NCBI GenBank assembly: GCA_905183005.1
Contig: CAJJDO010000005.1
Coordinates: 332,641 to 396,640 of the forward strand
Length of the DNA stretch: 64,000 nt
Direction of reading: 5' to 3'
DNA from: Paramecium pentaurelia
Taxonomy: Eukaryota; Ciliophora; Oligohymenophorea; Peniculida; Parameciidae
How positions within the stretch are numbered: the stretch's first letter is position 1; every line of letters begins with the position of its first letter. Both the position numbers and the translations under genes were made by a program. The notes below the pieces were generated by a model. That model was not told the DNA's origin and searched no databases. It saw only the letters and a program-made list of their open reading frames with translations. This document shows positions 24,401 to 38,300 of this stretch, in pieces.

Positions 24401-25021
24401 GTAGAAGAGATACTTATTACGGTAGAAGAGAAGACTATTATGGAAGAGATGATTATTATAATAGATATAGTAGTAGAAGAGGACCACCATTAACTGGATA
24501 GAGTGTAATAATACCAAAAAATCCAAATGATTAAGAGTTAGGGAGATTTTTAAGGGATGTTATCAGCAAATTATAGTAAAATATATTATATCAATTAAGT
24601 ATTTATTCAGATCCATGTGATGCAAAATCTACAAACTATAATCCAGATAATTGTGAAGTAGATAATTATTATGGTTCTTCTTCAATAAAAAGGGCAGAAC
24701 CACGACAAAGGGATTTTTATCGAAGTGCTTATAAATATGATAATAGATATGAATATAGGGGTAGTTATTATTGTTTATATAGCTTGTATTACTGTTTATA
24801 GTAAATGTTATTTTAAAGGGGAATCTTTATAACTCTGTGGTCATCAAAGGAATATTCCAAAATCATAATTATATTTAGATATTTTATCAATTAGAGCTGA
24901 TGAAAATTATATTGTTGAATTTTATATGAGAGGAAGAGATGGAAGATCAGAATTATATACATTAAAAGGTACTTAAAAGTGTCTAAAGTCTCCATTAAGA
25001 GTTGATTGGTTATTACAATGA
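21419..25021 (+). CDS. Large chimeric membrane protein
   Basis: Starts MSEELNSSLDSLELDLYHK. Five introns (30, 33, 25, 25 and 22 nt) leave 3,468 bases, exactly 1,156 codons, which argues for one gene. A TGA is in frame at 21683-21685, at the start of the first membrane helix (FYFIYVIFSCLIQ); a 57-nt intron 21668-21724 would remove it. A second helix reads HIILMFIIFLIQAIHSF. Next comes a folded region of about 500 residues (21,100-23,640), then a Q/K/N-rich linker, then arginine-tyrosine repeats (GRRDTYYGRREDYYGRDDYY, 24380-24450). The last 80 residues (ITVYSKCYFKGESLQLCG) look like a beta/gamma-crystallin Greek-key domain. The function is unknown. Confidence 0.6.
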
Positions 25022-25088
25022 ATTAAAATACATTATTGACTTCCTTTCAATTTTTATGATTTAATATTATAATTAATTACTTAAAAAT

Positions 25089-27730
25089 ATGCTAGATTAA
25101 AGTGAGGCCTATAAGATTGAAGATAAACTTTTAATTACAAAATAAGTCAATACTATTGGAAAGTATGAGAATTTAATTATATTTTTAGTGCTTTTCAATC
25201 AATGAGAGCCAAGTTTTATGGATTTCGAATGAAGAACAAAGCCATACAAAACAAGAAACGATATCAATAATTAGCTCCCATTCATTTTCATATTATAAAA
25301 GATGTTTCTCGAAAAGAATATTATTAGTAAGAAATATAATGATTATTTTGAAAAGTATCATAGAAAACTGGTTAAGTATGGGGAAAAGTAAATAAATCTA
25401 AATTTGCTAGATTGAAAAGAAAATTGAATAGAAAATGGAGAGAAATGAAAAAGTCAAAAATTGTATAGAAAATAACTAAATAAATAAAACTTATTCCAAT
25501 AATCAATCCAAACAATGAATTCAAATTAATATGGGATATATTTCTAGCTTTTATAAGATTTTATCTTTTGTTTGTCATTCCTTATGAAATAGCATTTAAT
25601 AATAAATTATTATACAATTAACTCTTATGGACATTATAAGTTTCCATTGCTTTATTAATCTTTGATATTTTATTAAACTTTATAACATCATTTTATGAGA
25701 AAGGATATTTGATAACAAATCATTATAAAGTAGCTCGAAATTATTTAAGGAATGGTTTCATTTATGATATTTTTTGTGTTATAACATTAGTTTTAGTTCT
25801 TGCACAAGAATTAAGTGAATAAAATAATTATATTGATTATAAACACTAATCACTTCGAGAATATAATTATGTGAGAAGTGTGATCAGTATCTTAGGAATC
25901 ATTATCTAATTATAAAATATAATTCGAGTATTTTAAAGACTATAAAATAGCTAAGATTATTCAGAATCTACTTCATTATTAATAGATTTAGTAAAATATT
26001 AAATTATTATAGATTAAATTAGTGATGTTTCTATTCTTACTGGAACATTTATTTAGTTGTATTTGGTATTTTGTTGGAATTTAAGAAATTGCTGAAGATT
26101 CTTGGATAAAGGCAAATGGATTATCTGATGCTACCTATACTGATTAATATATTACAGCATTTTATTTTTCGTCTGTTACTATGTTTACTGTAGGATATGG
26201 AGATGTTGTTCCAAAAAGTAATTAAATTTATTTATCCTAATAGATATATATGAAAGATTAGTGACAATAGGATTTATGGTTTGTTCAACTTTACAATTAT
26301 CATATACAGTATCAGCAATTTGGAATGTATATTCTAAATTGAATGAAAAAAGTGAGGATCACATTCGTAAAATGAGAGCTATTAATACATATATGAAGAG
26401 TGTGAATATTTCCAATTAACTCAAATATGAAATAAGAGAATATTTAACATTTTATTGGAAAGAACAAAAACTAGAAGAAAACTTAGAAGTTAAAGATATA
26501 ATAGGTTAATTATCTTAAGATCTTTAAGAAAATCTAATCTTTGAGGCTAATTCAATTATAGTCAAAGGTTGTAAATTATTTAATGATTATTTTTCTCATG
26601 AATTTAAAGCTGAATGTTTAAAACATGTATAATCAATAACACTTACACCTTGTAAAACGGTCCCATTTGATTAACCTTGTTTATTCTTTATAGAAAGAGG
26701 ATCTATTGGAACATATTTTAGAAATAATAGATTAAGATTAGCTACACTTTAAGCTGGGGATAATTTTGGATTAAGAGAATTTATGCTTGATGTTATTCCA
26801 TCATTAAGGTACACTTCTGTTGCTTTTAGTAAATTGGTATTCATTACAAAAAAAGACTTTATGAAAGTTCTTTTATAATATCCAGAGGATCATGAATAAT
26901 ATTGTTAATTGAAAGAATAACTCATTTTTGACAAATCATATTTTGGTATGGATTGTTACTCATGTAAAAGTCTTTAACATACTATTCAACAGTGTCCTTT
27001 GCTTACTTTTAATCCAGACAAAGACTCAGTCATAAAAAAATATTAATATCCTTAATTATAAAATAGAAGACATTATAAAAGAATATTTGAAAAAAAAAGA
27101 AGAGCTATTTTTAAAGAACTTAAATAAAATGATAATTTAGATAAGATTTAATTAACGATTCCAACAATAGAATCATCAGATTCTTCTGAATTTGAATTAA
27201 AAGAATCATGGAAAGCTTCTCATTCAAATTATTTCTAATAAATTTAAAGTATAACAAGAAGACAATTTTCTAATAGATAAGCTTTAAATATTAAACAAAT
27301 AAGATAAAAATTGCATCCTCCAAACTAGACTATATAAATATTAGAATTACATAATCCAAGAGAATTTGATGAAGATTGTCTAAGAGAAAGTGATAAAGTA
27401 TTGTTAGAAGATTTAAAAGTAAGATTGAATTAAAGGGTTAATTTAGAAATAGATTGTGTTAAGAATTATAAAAATTATTATCCAAAATTTAATTCTGCTT
27501 GGCTATTTAAGACTACAAAAATAAACTTAAAATTCTTTGAATAATGGAAGTAATTAAGTCTTTTTTTAACTTTTCCATATGAATTTATTAAGTAATATTA
27601 CTTAATAATAATAGAAAATATCGCCAACATATCTTAAGAGATAATCAACTTGTAAGTCCCTAAAAAGATGTCGATTACCATAGGAAAAAAAAAAGGGCAA
27701 CTGCATTATATTTTAAACCTGTCTAAGTGA
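25089..27730 (+). CDS. Cyclic-nucleotide-gated-type potassium channel
   Basis: A voltage/CNG-superfamily channel subunit. The pore carries FSSVTMFTVGYGDVVPK, the potassium-selective TVGYGD filter. Before it are five hydrophobic segments, e.g. WDIFLAFIRFYLLFVIPYEI and IYDIFCVITLVLVLA, and after it S6 (RLVTIGFMVCSTLQLSY). A C-linker follows (HIRKMRAINTYMKSVNIS) and a cyclic-nucleotide-binding fold around 26560-26890 (RGSIGTYFRN, LQAGDNFGLREFML). The S4 helix has few regularly spaced basic residues, so voltage sensing may be weak. The tail of about 280 residues is charged and low complexity. At least five short introns are needed; the one inside the pore loop is just after VVPK. Likely in the ciliary or cell membrane. 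Confidence 0.88.
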
Positions 27731-27753
27731 AATGATTTTGAATAATTAATTTA

Positions 27754-28134
27754 ATGCAATCTTCTAAAGAGAAACTGCCTTATTTATAACTAAATAATAG
27801 GAGATCTTGTTCTATGGCTAATTCAAACCCTGCTATCCAGAAGCTAAAAGAAACCTTAATTGTTGAGAATCAATCTAGTAGAAGTTATTTAAACAGGAAA
27901 TAAGGAGATATATTGGATTCAATCTTAGAAGATGCAAATTTGATTATCAACAATAAATTACTAGAATAAAATGTCTATAAATTAAAGGATTTAGGCTTAT
28001 TGAAATAATACGATCCAACAGTAGCTGTTTAATAAGGATATAAAAAAAGCAATTATGTTTTGAATGATTATCATAGTAAAAGCACTACTAATGGATATTC
28101 AAGAAATTATGGAGGTCTATTCTACAATAGATGA
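27754..28134 (+). CDS. Small hypothetical protein
   Basis: An intronless frame of 126 codons (381 bp) starting MQSSKEKLPYLQLNN and ending NYGGLFYNR. Composition is normal for this genome, with the central part LNRKQGDILDSILEDANLII followed by NVYKLKDLGLLKQYDPTVAV. It starts 24 bases after the stop of the channel gene and converges on the PgmL gene. No motif is recognised. Confidence 0.6.
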
Positions 28135-28224
28135 TAATATTATATGCAAAATTCAGTATTTCTTAAATTATACTAATGCTAATTGTTTATATAAAATAAT
28201 TTGCCAATAAATTTAATATCATCA

Positions 28225-30432
28225 TCATTCAATATCTTCAACCTTAGCTCTTTTATTTATTTGTTCCATGAATTTCTCAAGAGGACTAACATTCTTAAGT
28301 TGTTCTTCTAATTATTTCTTTTTTTCACTCTCTTTTTAAGCTTTTTTGCTCTTCTTTGATTCTTATTCTTTTTACAATTATTTCTCATATTATTATTAAA
28401 AATATTGTTCTTATAATTATTTGTCTCTCTCTTACATTTCCTTTATTAATTTATCTTTTTACTCCTTTTCTTAATTTAATAAATGATCTATATCTTTCAT
28501 ATCCTTTTTGTGTCCTAAAGGTTATGTCTATTTTTATTATTCTTAAGGTACAATAGGTTATAATAAATTAGGTGAAGGAGCAGGTGCTTGAGGTTTTTTA
28601 AAAGTATTTAAAATGTCATTCAGATTTTGATCATCATTTATGTTTGCTTATTTGTAAATCTCTTTATTAAATGACCAAAAAGTTCTAGGTGGAGGTTTAT
28701 TATATTTTCTTTTTTTTCCATTTGCATCTTCTTCTTATCCATTATTAATTAATTACATAGTAGATTCATTTTTAAAATATACACCTTCACCAAGTGGTTC
28801 TAACATTTTCATATCACAAACCATGAAATCACTTGGATTTCTATGAAATAATTCAAAACATGGAAATGGACATAAGAATACCTTATTGATATTCAAAAGT
28901 TTTTCACAAAGTTAACATCTATAATATGGTTTAGTCAAACCATCAAATTTCATACAAACTAAACAATATTTAAATGTATCATCTTATTTTTAAGGTATTG
29001 GTGTATGATATTAATCAGCATATTACTTTTATAATCCAAAAGACAAATGATCTGTATTTGAGGTATTTTCTTAATAAGTGACATTTAATTTACGTTTAGC
29101 TTCATTACGATCTCTTTCAATTTATTATCCTTTTTCATTCAGAAGTATTTTAGCTAAATCATGTCTAAATTAAGATTGAGATGTCTGTTGAATAAGTAAA
29201 AAAGTATTATGTATCATAATTTCGAAATATTCTTCAAATTCAACTCTTAATTGATGAAATCCTTCAGTATTATTTAATTATGATGATTAATAAAAGTTAC
29301 TACGAAATTATTAAAGATTTATTATATGTTCTTGCAATTACTCTTTTATTTTTTCATAAGAAGTCATATAATGTCTATTTGATATTAGGCGTCTTTATGG
29401 GAAAACATCCACTTAAGTTCCTTATTTAATTAAGTATAATTAATCCAATTCATACTCTCCATCTTAGAGCATTTATATCAAATTATGATGAATATTTTAA
29501 TAACGAATAACTGGATATATTGATTGATCCACTAATTGAATTATCTTTTCTAAGCTCAAATCAAATAATATATAAGTAACATGATTTTGATTAGAATATT
29601 TGTAAAGCATTCTCATTACCCTATTTATTCTGTCTTCATTTTTTACATTATTACACACAACCAATAAATCTATAATTTAAGAACTATCATAATCAAATAT
29701 ATAATATGCTCTGTATGCTTTCTGATTTTATTCAACAACAATTAATTCTTAATCAGGATTATAAAGTGATTTCAACTTCTTTGAAAATTTACTTACTTCC
29801 AATTATAATTTTGCTCTTTATAATTCATCAAAGTATGAAAAAATATGAAGATCTACAAATTTAAATCTACCTATTGGCATAGTAACTTCAACTCCACCTT
29901 TTAACCATGATTCAGCATTCCAATAGTCATCCAAAGATGGAAATCTATAAACTCCAAATAAAATTTGTAAACCTAAATAAAATTAAATCTCAGCTTCTTT
30001 ATATTTCTTCTTATGATAAATTTATTGAGTTTATTGTTATTATTTTAGATCTTCTTATAAAACCATTAACAGATAATGATTGATCATTTCTGTTAATGTA
30101 GATACAAAACTACTAGGCAGAAAATAATTCAAAACATTTTAAGGACTCTATAAAGAAGTCATCTTTAATTAAGGAGTATCTAAATAGTTTAAGATTTCTG
30201 TTATCTATGAAATATCTTTTGGTTGGATATTAAGTGCTTTTCCAAAATTAATCATTGCAGCACAATCTCTATCATCATCAGATGCTATTTAAACAAATTA
30301 TTCTTCACAATCACTCAATATTATTTCTTATTTCCAAAAACAATTATATTTTTCTATTTCATCAAGTAATTAAGTTTATTATGAACTTCCCATTATATAA
30401 GTTGTTGAATTACTCAAAGTCTCTTATTTCAT
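28225..30432 (-). CDS. PiggyMac-like domesticated piggyBac transposase (PgmL)
   Basis: An intronless 735-codon gene. The region around residues 165-185 reads LGLQILFGVYRFPSLDDYW, the hallmark of the piggyBac DDE_Tnp_1_7 fold, followed by VTMPIGRFKFVDLHIF. A C-terminal cysteine-rich domain CLVCMKFDG...YRCQLCEK...CFELFH matches the zinc-binding region of piggyBac proteins. In the first catalytic position, where active enzymes have DE, the sequence is IVVEQ; the second aspartate seems kept (ILFDLSLE). There are no terminal repeats and the gene sits among host genes, so it is domesticated. In Paramecium, PiggyMac and PgmL proteins cut out internal eliminated sequences during macronuclear development; this copy looks like a catalytically degenerate partner subunit. 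It ends in a coiled, charged tail. Confidence 0.85.
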
Positions 30433-30720
30433 TTCTATGATATTTTTATTATTATAATTATAAAAGTAAAAGATCTCAAATATACTTTTCATTTATCTTG
30501 CAAATAAATAGATGAATATACCATAATCCTTTTATTATTTATTAATAAATAAATAAATTATTATATTATAATAATTAATAAATTCTTATATTATTTAGTC
30601 TCTAAAAAAGATTTTAACATATAAATTTAGTTTTATATATATTAATATAATTAAAAAAGAAAACTACTCTAATACATATAAAAATTTAATATTATTAGTT
30701 GAATTTAATAAATAATTAAA
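30433..30720. other. Intergenic stretch
   Basis: About 290 bases of AT-rich sequence between two minus-strand genes. No coding frame seen. Confidence 0.5.
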
Positions 30721-33700
30721 TCAAACAATATCTAAATCAATAAGTGGTGAAAGAGATCCCTCTTAGGTTTTAAATTAGCCTATTTCTTCATTAATTTATT
30801 CACTTGATAATTAATATAATTATTATTATTAATTTTAAATTTAGGATTGCTATATTTAAGATTATTATTATTAAGAAATTTATTAATTTTCTTTTAATTT
30901 AGTTGGTTTCTTTTTTATTATTTTGAAATCTTCAATAATTTTCTTTCCTTTTTCAATTTTTATTTAGCTTATTTCAATTTCAAAATCATTTAGACTTTAT
31001 TCTTGTTGTTCTTTCTCATATAATTTTATATACATTCCATTTAATAATTCTATAATCTGTTCATCTTTTAGAAATTCATTAGTTTTTCCTAAAAATTCAA
31101 CTTTAATGATTATATCTCTTATTAAGATTTTTTCATCAATATATTTAATTGCTGTTAATAATCCAATAATAGCTTAAAACAATCTTAAATCATATGTTTT
31201 GTTTAGCTTATCTAAAAGTGATACTATTTCTTTGTATTTTTTTTGTTTTAATAAAATTTTAATGATTAATTTCAATATTTTAGACTTTTAGTATGAAAAA
31301 TTAAGATCATGAAAGTAATAATAACTAAGTATTTCATCTTTTTCACATTTGTATCTATCAATTGATTTATAATAATAAATTAAGTCTTTTGAGTTTGGTA
31401 AATAAACTGGTTAAATAGAATTGAATACTTAATCAATTGATGCATTACTATGAAATAATAAATGAGTAGAATAGTAAAAAGATTCAATTAAATATCTTTA
31501 TGGTTTTTTTTTAATTAATCTTTTTTTATTTTTTATAAATCCCTCTAATATATTGTTTAAAATTAGATTAACATCTTAATTTGAATATATTGCATTTCTT
31601 TCCTATTCTAATTAAATTTCATCAATATTTTAAATTTTAAATTATTTTTTATCATGTTCAAATTAAAATTAAAACTAACTTTAAGATTAATTTAATAAAT
31701 TTGGAAGTTTTATCTTAATGATATCTATCAATTAATTTAATTGATTATGCAATTGATGTCTTAAAAATCTCTTGATAAATTTATATATTGATATTAATAT
31801 ATCTTATTCAATTTCAACTTCACCTTCTTTTGAATGAAGATAATATTAGATTTGATGATTATTCATTTATTTAATCAATGATATGAGTGTTTAAAGATTT
31901 TCCAAATTTTATGTAATATTTTCTATATTAATTTTATAATATTATCTCATAATTACTTTTTCTTATAATTGTAATAACCTAAAATTATTTTTTATATCAA
32001 AAACTTTGGTTGGAATGATTTATTTTTTCATAAACAATTTTTCATATCCTTCTTAAATTTAATTGAATTTTATTTAAGATATTGTTGTTTGGTATAAATG
32101 TTATTATTCTAATAATTGTAAGAGATCCATAATAATAAAATATTCCTCTAAAGAATTTAAATCAGGGTAATTCTGAATTATTAATTGTAATCTTTATTAA
32201 CAAATAAACCAATTGATTTATGACTTTTTCTTTTAAGACAAATAATTTCTAGCTTGATCAAATAATGTAATATAAAATTCATTCCAAAGAAATAAAGAAT
32301 CCTTATATGCTAAAGCAAAAAGAAAATTCTTAAAATGTGATGATTCGCATTATTCATCAAGAATCAATTCAGCTTTTTATAACAAATAGAATAAATTTGT
32401 CTTATAATCACTTTCAATTTTTTAATTCTTTATCTTATTATAATGTTCCTTTAGCGAAAAACTTTATGTTATCTCATTATTATCAAATATATATGATTCT
32501 AATTCCTCTACGAATTATATTATTTCTTATTCATTTTATTTATTAAGTGCTGGATTGACTTTATTAAGTAAAAATTCATTGATTTATTTGAAATCTGAAG
32601 CACTTTTGATGCAATGAGGCAAATAATAACCCAAAAATTAAAGTTCTATTTTTGTTAAATCTTTTTTAAATTCAGCTTAGAGATAATATTTTTAGATTAA
32701 TAATTAATATAATTAAGTACTTAATTCATTTGTACTCATTCCAAATTCACATTTTATACATTCCTTAGCAAATCTTTTAATATGATTAATAATTTTAGGA
32801 TCACCAACATTAATTTAAACAGAATGATTAATAAGAAATTCTACAGTTTTATTTGAAAATTAGCAAAGCTTTTTTGTTATTCTAAAAGAAGATTCTATTT
32901 GATTTTCAACTAATCCTATATTTTTGAATTAATTTGAATAATAGCAAGGTTCTTCTAATTCATCTTCTGATGCATCAGAAAAAGAATCTGGTTAAGGTAA
33001 TTTTGTTTCAAATTTATCAATTTCAATAGTAAGTGTATTAGGTTAAACAATAAATTAGGGTGTGTGTTAAATTTTTAATTCTAGTAAATGGAGTAAATAA
33101 TAATTTAATTCTAAATCAGCTTCTATGTTATTTTTTAAATATTCAACTAATTAATTATACTTTTATTTAGAAATTATTTTTATTTCAATAAATTCAATTA
33201 AAATAGTATCAATATTTACATAAGTAAAATATTCATTAAATTTAAAATGATTTATTTTAAGTATTTCTAATAGAATTAAATATTTATTAAGGCTTTTTGT
33301 TGAATTTAGAAATATTTCAGTAAATTTAGCCAAGATTTCACTAGAATCAATTTCTATCAAAGAATATATGAAAGAAAACTTGAGGAAAATGAATCCTATA
33401 TCTATATCATAATTTTTAATGTCTAAAATTTATAAAACTAAAGGTTAGACAAATTTTTATATTTCTTTTAAATCTTCTAAATGATAAGCAAAATAAAATT
33501 AATTTAGACAAATGATTGACAATCTTTTAAGTATATTATTATTCTTATTAGATTTTAAATATTCAATAACCTATTTAATATATGTCCTCATTTTTTCATT
33601 ATCCTCTAATTTCTATTCTCTCTCTTCCCATTATGTTATAATCTAAAGAACTTACTTAGAGGTTTTAAGTTCAGATTCTATTTTATAAGCCATTATTTTT

Positions 33701-35266
33701 TCATTAATTTCTTATTTTAATTTAGGATTTTCTAATTAATTAGTAAAATGTTTAGCTAATTTAGGTTAAAAGAAATGAATATCACTATGAATATTTGCCA
33801 TTATGATAGAATACTTTTACAAATATTCTTTAATTTAATTTTTATTTGTTAAAATACTAGAAATATCAGTTTATAATAATTCTAATTTCATATTATTAAT
33901 GAATAGAATATAATTCTTAATTTTATTTTATTCTTCAGGAGATTTTGGTTTTTTTTCTTTAAAACGTGATTTTAATTCATTAAATGCAATTTCTAATAAT
34001 TATAATTTTAAAAAAGGATCATCAACTAATTTGTTTGTACAATATTGAGCCCAAACAACACAATTAATTAATCCTTTGGATACAAAGTTAAAATTTTGAA
34101 TTGTTAATTTTTAAGAAAGAAAATCTTTTAAAATTAAAATAATTAATTTCTTTAAAAGTTCAATAACAGTAAGAAAACTTTAATTAATTAATCGTTCAGA
34201 TAAAAATTTAGAAATAGAACATCCTTAATTTTCATTTTATTCATTTTAAGTTTTAGTATTGTTATTAATAATAGAAAATGAAACCATATCCCAATTATAA
34301 TTTGATTTAATAAGATCAATGAGTTTACTATTTGTATTATAAATAATTTAATCTAAATTAAATTATTATTATTAATATTATGATTATTTTGATTTCTACT
34401 TTTCAATTTATTTAAATGTTTGAATTGATTATTCTTTTGAAACATATAATTTTTTTTATTTATTTTAATTTGATGTAACAACAATTTTTGTACTTGAAAT
34501 TATATAATTAGATGGATTCTTTCGAAAATTAAGATTAATTTATAATAAACACTTGATATCTTTAAAAAACCTTTTTATATTTTATGTATCTAAATATATC
34601 TCTTATTCAAATTGTTGTTCTTAGAGTAGATAATAGATTTAATTTTCAGGTAAGGACTGTAGTTTTTATTCAATTTAATTATATTCTTCCAAAAGATTAT
34701 TAACAAATGGTGTTGTCTATTTAGTTAAATGATAATTTTAGAGTTCTTTTATAGATGATTTCAAATTAGTATCATCCTTCATCATTTTAAAGTATTGATT
34801 AAATTCATCCCAACTATTCATTAAAAAGCTAATACAACAAGCTTAATATAGAAGAGGCTATGTTAATATACATGATGTACAATATTAAAGACTATAAAAT
34901 TTTAATGTTAAATTACGCTTTTAAATTTAAATTTAAAGCTCTTGGCATCATTCCAAGTTGACGAAATAAAAGAGACATCTTTCTGTAAGTTTACCAGCAA
35001 TTTTCTACTATTAAAGAGCTTTAATAATAATAATTTAAGGCTTCACATTTTTCAGAAACATTTTCACTTTGTGCCAATATTTCAGCTAAAGACATATAAA
35101 TTCCATAGAGAATCTTTTTATCCTCTTAATTAATTATGGATGGATGATTCATCAATTTCTTAAGGATTAATACACCTTCTTTAATTTAATCATCTTCCAA
35201 CATATCAATAGCATCTTAATACATTTGAAAAAGTTCTGATTCAACTTTTTCTTTATTTTAACTCAT
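30721..35266 (-). CDS. Very large helical-repeat protein, CABIN1/Hir3-like candidate
   Basis: Starts MSQNKEKVESELFQMYQDAI. The first 180 residues look like TPR helices in the style of CABIN1/Hir3: MLEDDQIKEGVLILKKLMNH, YRKMSLLFRQLGMMPRALNL, LKALQYCTSCILTQPLLYQA, using a 25-nt intron near 34900. The following 1,200 residues are nearly uninterrupted and predicted almost entirely helical, with an acidic patch (SDASEDELEEP, about 32970). CABIN1/Hir3 is a subunit of the HIRA histone H3.3 chaperone complex; I base the suggestion only on the N-terminal repeats and overall length, so it is tentative. The 3' end is uncertain: LSPLIDLDIV before a TGA at 30721-30723 needs one unplaced intron. Confidence 0.65.
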
Positions 35267-35307
35267 ATTAATAAATAAATATATATAATATTCAAAATCT
35301 ATACGAT

Positions 35308-38300
35308 TCAACCTTCTTCACTATAATCTGCATCATTAAGTGAAACAAAGAAAGTGGGTACCGTAATATCTTTTGATTGTATATAAACATCTTTTGCATA
35401 TTCAAATTTAAAGTCATCATATTCAGATTCAACTAAATTCTTTGTATAATCACTAATTAACATCTTTCCTTCCTAAAACTAAAATTCAATATTATACAGT
35501 TCCAGATGACTCCATCAAATTTGCAATAGTGACATCTTCACCATAAATATCATATCTAACAACATCAGTACCAACAACTCCACCAAGAACTCTACCTGTA
35601 TGTACTCCAATTCTCATATTTAAATGTTAATATTAAGGATCCTATTTGACATCATTAATAATTTATATCATTTTGAGACCAAAAGCTAATACTTTTTATG
35701 CCTAAATTAATAAAATATAATACTTCTTCTGCTGGATCCCTTTTTGTATAATCCAAAACACCCATACATACATAACAATCTCCAATAGTAAATAATTTAT
35801 ATATTTATGCCATTTGACAATATAAATCAAAAGATTAAAATAGATTTCTAAGCATTTCAACAACAGTTTCAGGTTAAACAGAACTTGAATATTTAGTAAA
35901 ACCAGCAATATCTGCAAATAAAACAGTAGCATTATCAAGAACATCTATAAATGTTTCTGTTTTATCTGATTCTGGTTATAATAATCTTTTTAATGCATGA
36001 GGAGGCATCAAATATTACAACATATTTTCATATTTTGAAATTTGAGTTTATAATTATTGGCTCACTCTATAATTTTTAACAAGGATTTCATTTACTTAAT
36101 GTTCATAATAATATGTTAAACCATCTGTGCTAATAATGAAAAACACTATTTCCAATATATACTTTTTATATACAGTTAATAAAATAAGGAGAATAAAGTA
36201 AATGATTTATAAATATTATTTATCTTTTAGAATAAAAAGTTATTAGTGAAATAAGTTGATATAAATTGCAGTAATCTAACATGATTATAAAATTATTTCA
36301 AATTATTATTCATCAATAAAGTATATTATTAATATGTTTAATGAACTTATTATTATAAAATATATCAAACTTAATGTTTTAGCTTTTTTAAAATCTTAAA
36401 GATCTTAAAATCTATAAAAAGCTACTATAATTAATACACTAAAAATAAGTTGACATAAAATAACAATTAATAGTTCTATTTTATTTGTTGGATTTAATTC
36501 ATCTAATAAGAAATATAGAAGGCTTTTACAAATCATTAAAATAAGTAATAATATAAAGGTTTTTCTAAATTAAATTAGTTCTTAAAGATTATATTCTTCA
36601 TAAATCTAATAATATAATACATGATCTTTATTATCGTATTAACTATTATTTAATTCATAATCAAAATCTTTATCAAAATCTAATTTAAATTTTTTAATAT
36701 TCTTTAACTTTATCAAATCTAATTTTTATTAAAGTTTTGATATGCTTTATTTTTTATTTATTTCAATTTCATCAAAATTTTCAATAAAATCATTATCTTT
36801 TTTTATAAGAGTCTCTTAAGCTTCAAAAAAACCATGATTATCTATCTATTTATTACCATTTCCTTCAAAATGATTTTCATTTTCTTTTTATCCAAATTTA
36901 AATGGTTTTTCCTTATCTTCTGGTAGAATTATTTTAGTATTTGATTTCATCATTTTTTTCTTTGTTACCAAATCAGCCATTATAATAGTTCCTTTTCTTT
37001 TGATTTACCCTCTTGGAATTTATTGATTATTCTATTAATTTTATGCTTCCTCTACAATTCTCACTTACTTTATACTCTCCTTGCTTGGATGTTCCAAAAT
37101 CTAAACCATTTGATTTTAAGAATTTTATTGAAGTGAACTTAACTAAGGTTATATACTAGAACTCTATTAATTTTGTGAAGATGAAATTTAATTTGAAGAT
37201 GGTTAAATTCGAACATCAGAAACTGGTTAAAATTAAGTCATTGAAAACTATTATAAAGTAGATGGATAATGTTAAATAATTCCATCCTCATTTCCCCTTC
37301 TAATTGGTCTTTATAGATATAGTATACTACTTCTCATTTTTGCATTAGAATTCACTACTTTAGGTTACTGTTAAACTTGGAATTAATTTTCATTCTTATA
37401 TTTATTATTATTAATTTACATCTGAATTGGAACTAGATATTGACTTTTAAGAATTTTATCGCTTAATTTCTTATTCTTTATTTTCATGATCAATTGATTA
37501 TTTTTTCTTAATCATAACTTATAATGACTTTTTGTTTTATAATTATTATTAGAGTTGTCTTAAAACTAATATCGGAGATTTATTTGAATCGTTTCCCATT
37601 CCCATTGGATTCATAACAGAAGCTCTTTTCAATAAATTTTTAGCAGGAGATTTTTTGTTTTCATTATTTTTTAATGGCATTATTTGAACTCTAGATTCCT
37701 TATTATTGGATTCTTAATGATCTTTAATTAATTTAGATGATATTAATCTTGCTGATTCTCTTTCCTTTTATTACAATTTTAATCGAAATGTTTATAGTGT
37801 TCCTTTTCCTTTTGCAGCTACTGCCTTTTAATCAAATTAATATTTAGTAGTATCTTTTATATTATTATATGCTGATTCACTTAATGTTATAAATCCAGCT
37901 TCACTTGTACTACAAACTCTGCTAGTAGTATTTACTGTATCTCCTATTAATGAGAATTATGGTTTATGAACTCCAATTACACCTGCTATCACTCTACCAT
38001 AATGAATTCCAATCTTTAATTTAACATCTTGATTGTCACCATATTTCATTGTTTTTACAGTATCCATCATAGCTATAGCTGTTTCTAAAGCTCTAGTTGT
38101 ACTATTAGCATTTTTTTAATCTATTTTTTATATGAAATTATTACTTATCACTGCATCATAATCTTTTAATCCTCCAGCTGCCATATAAGTTTTTCCTACT
38201 GTTTCTATTTTTTATAAATCATATGTCTAACATAATTAATCAAAAGCTCTATAAAGAGTATCCAAAAAATTTAATATATTTTCTTATTCATATTTAATAA

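Noticed and set aside
24203..24526. Minus-strand ORF of 107 codons
   Set aside because: It is the complement of the Q/R/Y repeat exon of the plus-strand gene.
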